From contig CAYVKM010000113.1 in NCBI GenBank assembly GCA_964452045.1, positions 1 to 10,150 of the forward strand: a stretch of 10,150 bases of DNA, read 5' to 3'. Positions 8,464 through 10,150 of the stretch are shown one piece after another. This stretch comes from CAYVKM01 sp964452045. Its GTDB lineage: Bacteria > Calditrichota > Calditrichia > RBG-13-44-9. The translations under genes were made by a program, and so were the position numbers. The notes under the pieces are model-generated. The model was given only the letters and a program-made list of their open reading frames with translations, did no database searches and was not told the DNA's origin. Every line of letters begins with the position of its first letter. Positions within the stretch are counted from its first letter, which is position 1.

Positions 8464-8768
8464 AGTGTACCCCCATGTATAATTGATCATCACAGCCAAT
8501 ATTTCGAAGTATCAACACTATCTTTATCTTTAGAACACTGCATAATGCGCTAAGTAAATTCCTAAATCCCAAGCATTTTGCTCATTCGCGAAACGAATAC
8601 AGAGACAACATTTTTAGGTAATAAAAAAAGTAAATAGCAAATACTGAAAAACATCACCCGGGTATTTCCAGCATCAGTATTCCGACGATAGTTGAGTGTG
8701 AGGTTACAGGAGGAGGTTAAAACCAATTATGCCATTGAAATGGAATCTTAACTTTAATCGAATAAATT

Positions 8769-8797
8769 AATTTACAAAATTTTGATAAATTTGTCAA
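8769..8797 (-). promoter_or_regulatory. Candidate sigma70-like promoter for the protease operon
   Basis: The minus strand reads TTGACA (8797-8792), 17 bases, then TAAATT (8774-8769). The -35 is a perfect consensus, the spacing is ideal, and the -10 matches 4 of 6 positions. Transcription would begin near 8762 and run into the S41 gene, giving a leader of about 300 nt. The surrounding sequence is very AT-rich, so a chance match is possible, and FCB-group bacteria often use other -35 elements. Confidence 0.45.
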
Positions 8798-8850
8798 GAT
8801 ACGAAGGGGATATTACATAAATATTTTTGTTTTTTCTTAACCGGGCAAAT

Positions 8851-8883
8851 AAAAAAGGCGGTCATCCAACCGGACGACCGCCT
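8851..8883 (-). terminator. Intrinsic terminator, minus strand
   Basis: AGGCGGTC (8856-8863) and GACCGCCT (8876-8883) form an 8-bp GC-rich stem. On the minus strand it extends through a G-U pair and three more pairs to a GGUU tetraloop, and is followed by six Ts and then ATTTG. The extension through G-U works only in minus-strand RNA (it is an A-C mismatch on the plus strand), and the T tract is only on that side, so the direction is clear. It ends transcription coming from 9124 or from a small transcript in between, and separates it from the protease promoter. Confidence 0.85.
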
Positions 8884-9053
8884 GTTAAAGAACCTCAAAC
8901 CGAAAATTTATTTCTTACAAAAAATGGCTTGGCGCTAATACCCTTTTAAGATGACCTAATTGTATCGTACTATCAATTTGCACCAAATAACAGTTCAAAT
9001 GGCGGTGTTGTATTAGCTAGATAGGACTTTTTAAAAATAGTATGGTTCCAATA

Positions 9054-9091
9054 ATAAACCTCCCGATAGACAATTTTATCGGGAGGTTTAT
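9054..9091 (-). terminator. Perfect 15-bp hairpin after the DUF4397 gene
   Basis: ATAAACCTCCCGATA (9054-9068) and its exact reverse complement (9077-9091) flank an 8-base loop. It lies 33 bases beyond the stop codon at 9124, the usual place for a terminator. The stem ends in A-T pairs and is followed by ATTATTGG, not a long T tract, so it may terminate inefficiently or act as an mRNA 3'-end stabiliser. The symmetric stem could act in either direction, but no gene on the plus strand needs it. Confidence 0.7.
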
Positions 9092-9123
9092 TCTCCTCAA
9101 ACCATAACTTTACTAAAGATGGG

Positions 9124-10150
9124 TTATTTAATAAGCATCATTTTTCGGATTTGATTGAACGAGCCTGCATCGATGCGGTAGAAGTACATTCCGCTAGGTA
9201 AGCTGGCTGCATTAAACTCAATACTGTACTCACCTGCTTCTTTAACATCATTGACCAGGACGGCTACTTCCCGACCGGTGATATCAAAAACTCTTAGGTT
9301 TACCAATTCCCGGGCAGGCAGGTGAAAACTAATCCGGGTGGTCGGGTTAAAGGGATTCGGATAGTTTTGCATCAGATTAAAACTGGTAACGATCTGAGCT
9401 TCCTCCAGTCCGGCAATTTGATTTAAGTCAATACCATCCACCTTAGCCATAGCCTCTTGCGCCTCGGTACCAAATATTTTTGGCAGTTCTACCACTGTGC
9501 CATCAACCAACGCAGCAAAGATTCCAAAAGATTCTCCATTCTGATTTGCTGATGGATTCAAGAATCCTGAGGCAAAGACTACCATGGATTGCCCATCTAA
9601 ATTTCGCAGGTCAGCTTTGTATATACCAACCAGATTAAAATTCGGATATGGTGTTGTTACCACCAGCCAATTCTTCCAGGCAGGAACAGAGAGGTATCTA
9701 CTGATGTCTCCATAGGAAACGTTTTGCAGAATTATTCCAAGGCCATAAATATTCACTGCTGGTGCATCAGTTGAGCCATGCAGGGCAAAGAAATCGACCT
9801 TATCGTTACTGATGCTTTGTTCACGTGCACCTTCTTTGGCAAAGATGGTGAAACCAATATCCCTTCCATCGGGATTGGCAGCAAACTGGCTGGGATCCAG
9901 CACACCATTGGCAATCGCCACATAGGTCTCACCGGCAGCAAACATCACCGGAAAATTCTTTAAGGTATCAGCCGCTGAAACGCTGTTACCCGGAGCAACG
10001 CCCACATTCAGGACCACACCGGCCGGAACCGTCACAAAGGGAGTGGCCGCCCGGAAAGTAAAATCATCAAAGGTCAGGGTACCATTTACATAAATATCAA
10101 CCACACCGGCACCTGGATCAGCTGCATTATGGATGATCTGCAGACGGGCC
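9124..10150 (-). CDS. Secreted DUF4397-domain protein with T9SS sorting domain, 5' end outside window
   Basis: The frame ends at TAA 9124 and stays open through the right edge, giving 341 complete codons. A GTG at 10104 could be mistaken for a start, but the 15 codons before it (ARLQIIHNAADPGAG) complete the typical opening of a DUF4397 domain ('R..H.a.dag.vDiYvNG'), so the gene begins beyond the window. Unit 1 covers visible residues 1-~112 (VDIYVNG, then VTVPAGV and FAAGETYVAIANG). Unit 2 covers ~116-222 and begins DFFALHGSTDAPAVNIYGLG, with FASGFLNPSANQNGESFGIFAAL near its end. A short acidic linker leads to the sorting domain (last 85 residues: MQNYPNPFNPTTRISFHLP, then a GREVAVLVN strand and SGMYFYRI). 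DUF4397 is a beta-sandwich domain of unknown function found in exported proteins. No catalytic residues are evident; a structural or binding role at the cell surface is an inference. A perfect hairpin lies 33 bases after the stop codon. Confidence 0.92.
   Translation of the reverse strand, partial: ARLQIIHNAADPGAGVVDIYVNGTLTFDDFTFRAATPFVTVPAGVVLNVGVAPGNSVSAADTLKNFPVMFAAGETYVAIANGVLDPSQFAANPDGRDIGFTIFAKEGAREQSISNDKVDFFALHGSTDAPAVNIYGLGIILQNVSYGDISRYLSVPAWKNWLVVTTPYPNFNLVGIYKADLRNLDGQSMVVFASGFLNPSANQNGESFGIFAALVDGTVVELPKIFGTEAQEAMAKVDGIDLNQIAGLEEAQIVTSFNLMQNYPNPFNPTTRISFHLPARELVNLRVFDITGREVAVLVNDVKEAGEYSIEFNAASLPSGMYFYRIDAGSFNQIRKMMLIK

Larger units (their letters stand above)
8464..9123. other. 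Intergenic region between the DUF4397 gene and the protease operon
   Basis: No convincing protein-coding gene lies in these 660 bases. From right to left they hold the 15-bp hairpin at 9054-9091; a stretch with a possible promoter (TTGGTG 8986-8981, 16 bases, TACAAT 8964-8959, minus strand); the strong terminator at 8851-8883; an AT-rich block (8760-8850) with the candidate protease promoter; and a ~300-base leader before ATG 8463. The leader region includes a GGAGGAGG tract at 8709-8716 on the plus strand and a small inverted repeat, ATTCG...CGAAT, at 8584-8598. I recognise no riboswitch or tRNA. Confidence 0.7.

Noticed and set aside
8464..8499. Upstream start (TTG 8499, or ATG 8490) for the S41 protease
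   Set aside because: The extra residues are polar and would precede a perfect signal peptide. The GGGGG tract is correctly placed for ATG 8463 instead.
8886..9140. A minus-strand frame of about 58 codons overlapping the 9054-9091 hairpin, ending ...PPFELLFGAN
   Set aside because: It has no ATG, GTG or TTG start with a ribosome site, begins inside the end of the DUF4397 gene and runs through its terminator hairpin. I consider it a chance open frame.
10102..10104. GTG as the start codon of the DUF4397 protein
   Set aside because: The frame is open to the window edge, and the 15 codons before GTG encode the conserved beginning of the domain. The codon is an internal valine.
1..10150. CRISPR array, mobile element, phage or defence system
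   Set aside because: No short regularly spaced identical repeats, transposase, integrase, terminal inverted repeats or nuclease/helicase genes are visible. The only repeats are within coding regions or terminator stems.

Overview
All four recognisable genes lie on the minus strand, and all encode exported proteins. The three C-termini visible in the window carry the NYPNPFNP-type sorting domain of the type IX secretion system (T9SS). This points to a member of the Fibrobacteres-Chlorobi-Bacteroidetes superphylum. The 'QNYPNPFNP.T.I.F.LP' version of the signal is typical of lineages outside classical Bacteroidetes, such as Ignavibacteria, Calditrichota, KSB1, Marinimicrobia or Cloacimonadota. 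The window holds no rRNA or housekeeping marker that would choose between them.

Layout, in the direction of transcription (right to left). (1) Positions 10150-9124: the 3' part of a gene for a secreted protein with two DUF4397-like beta-sandwich units and a C-terminal sorting domain; its start lies beyond the window. (2) Positions 9123-8464: a 660-base intergenic region. It holds a perfect 15-bp hairpin just after gene 1, a second strong intrinsic terminator at 8851-8883, a possible small-RNA promoter between them, and a good sigma70-like promoter at 8769-8797 that points at the next gene across a roughly 300-nt leader. (3) Positions 8463-5992: a secreted S41-family (C-terminal-processing/tricorn-like) peptidase with a PDZ-like segment. 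(4) Positions 5958-2125: a secreted subtilisin (S8, bacillopeptidase F-like) with a complete catalytic triad, a propeptide, two fibronectin type III domains and a central Rossmann-like domain. It begins only 33 bases after the S41 gene, behind a strong Shine-Dalgarno sequence, so the two proteases are probably co-transcribed. (5) Positions 2022 to beyond 1: a protein of at least 674 residues built from ten complete and one partial ~50-58-residue repeats, beta-propeller-like, cut off by the left edge.

The main observation beyond ordinary annotation is that the two adjacent proteases have unrelated catalytic domains but homologous C-terminal ~310 residues: two beta-sandwich-like modules followed by the sorting domain. 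They look like two catalytic heads on one inherited surface-delivery cassette. The likely common job of the cluster is extracellular or cell-surface protein degradation and binding. I see no CRISPR array, tRNA, transposase, integrase or phage gene, and no clear novel defence-type system.
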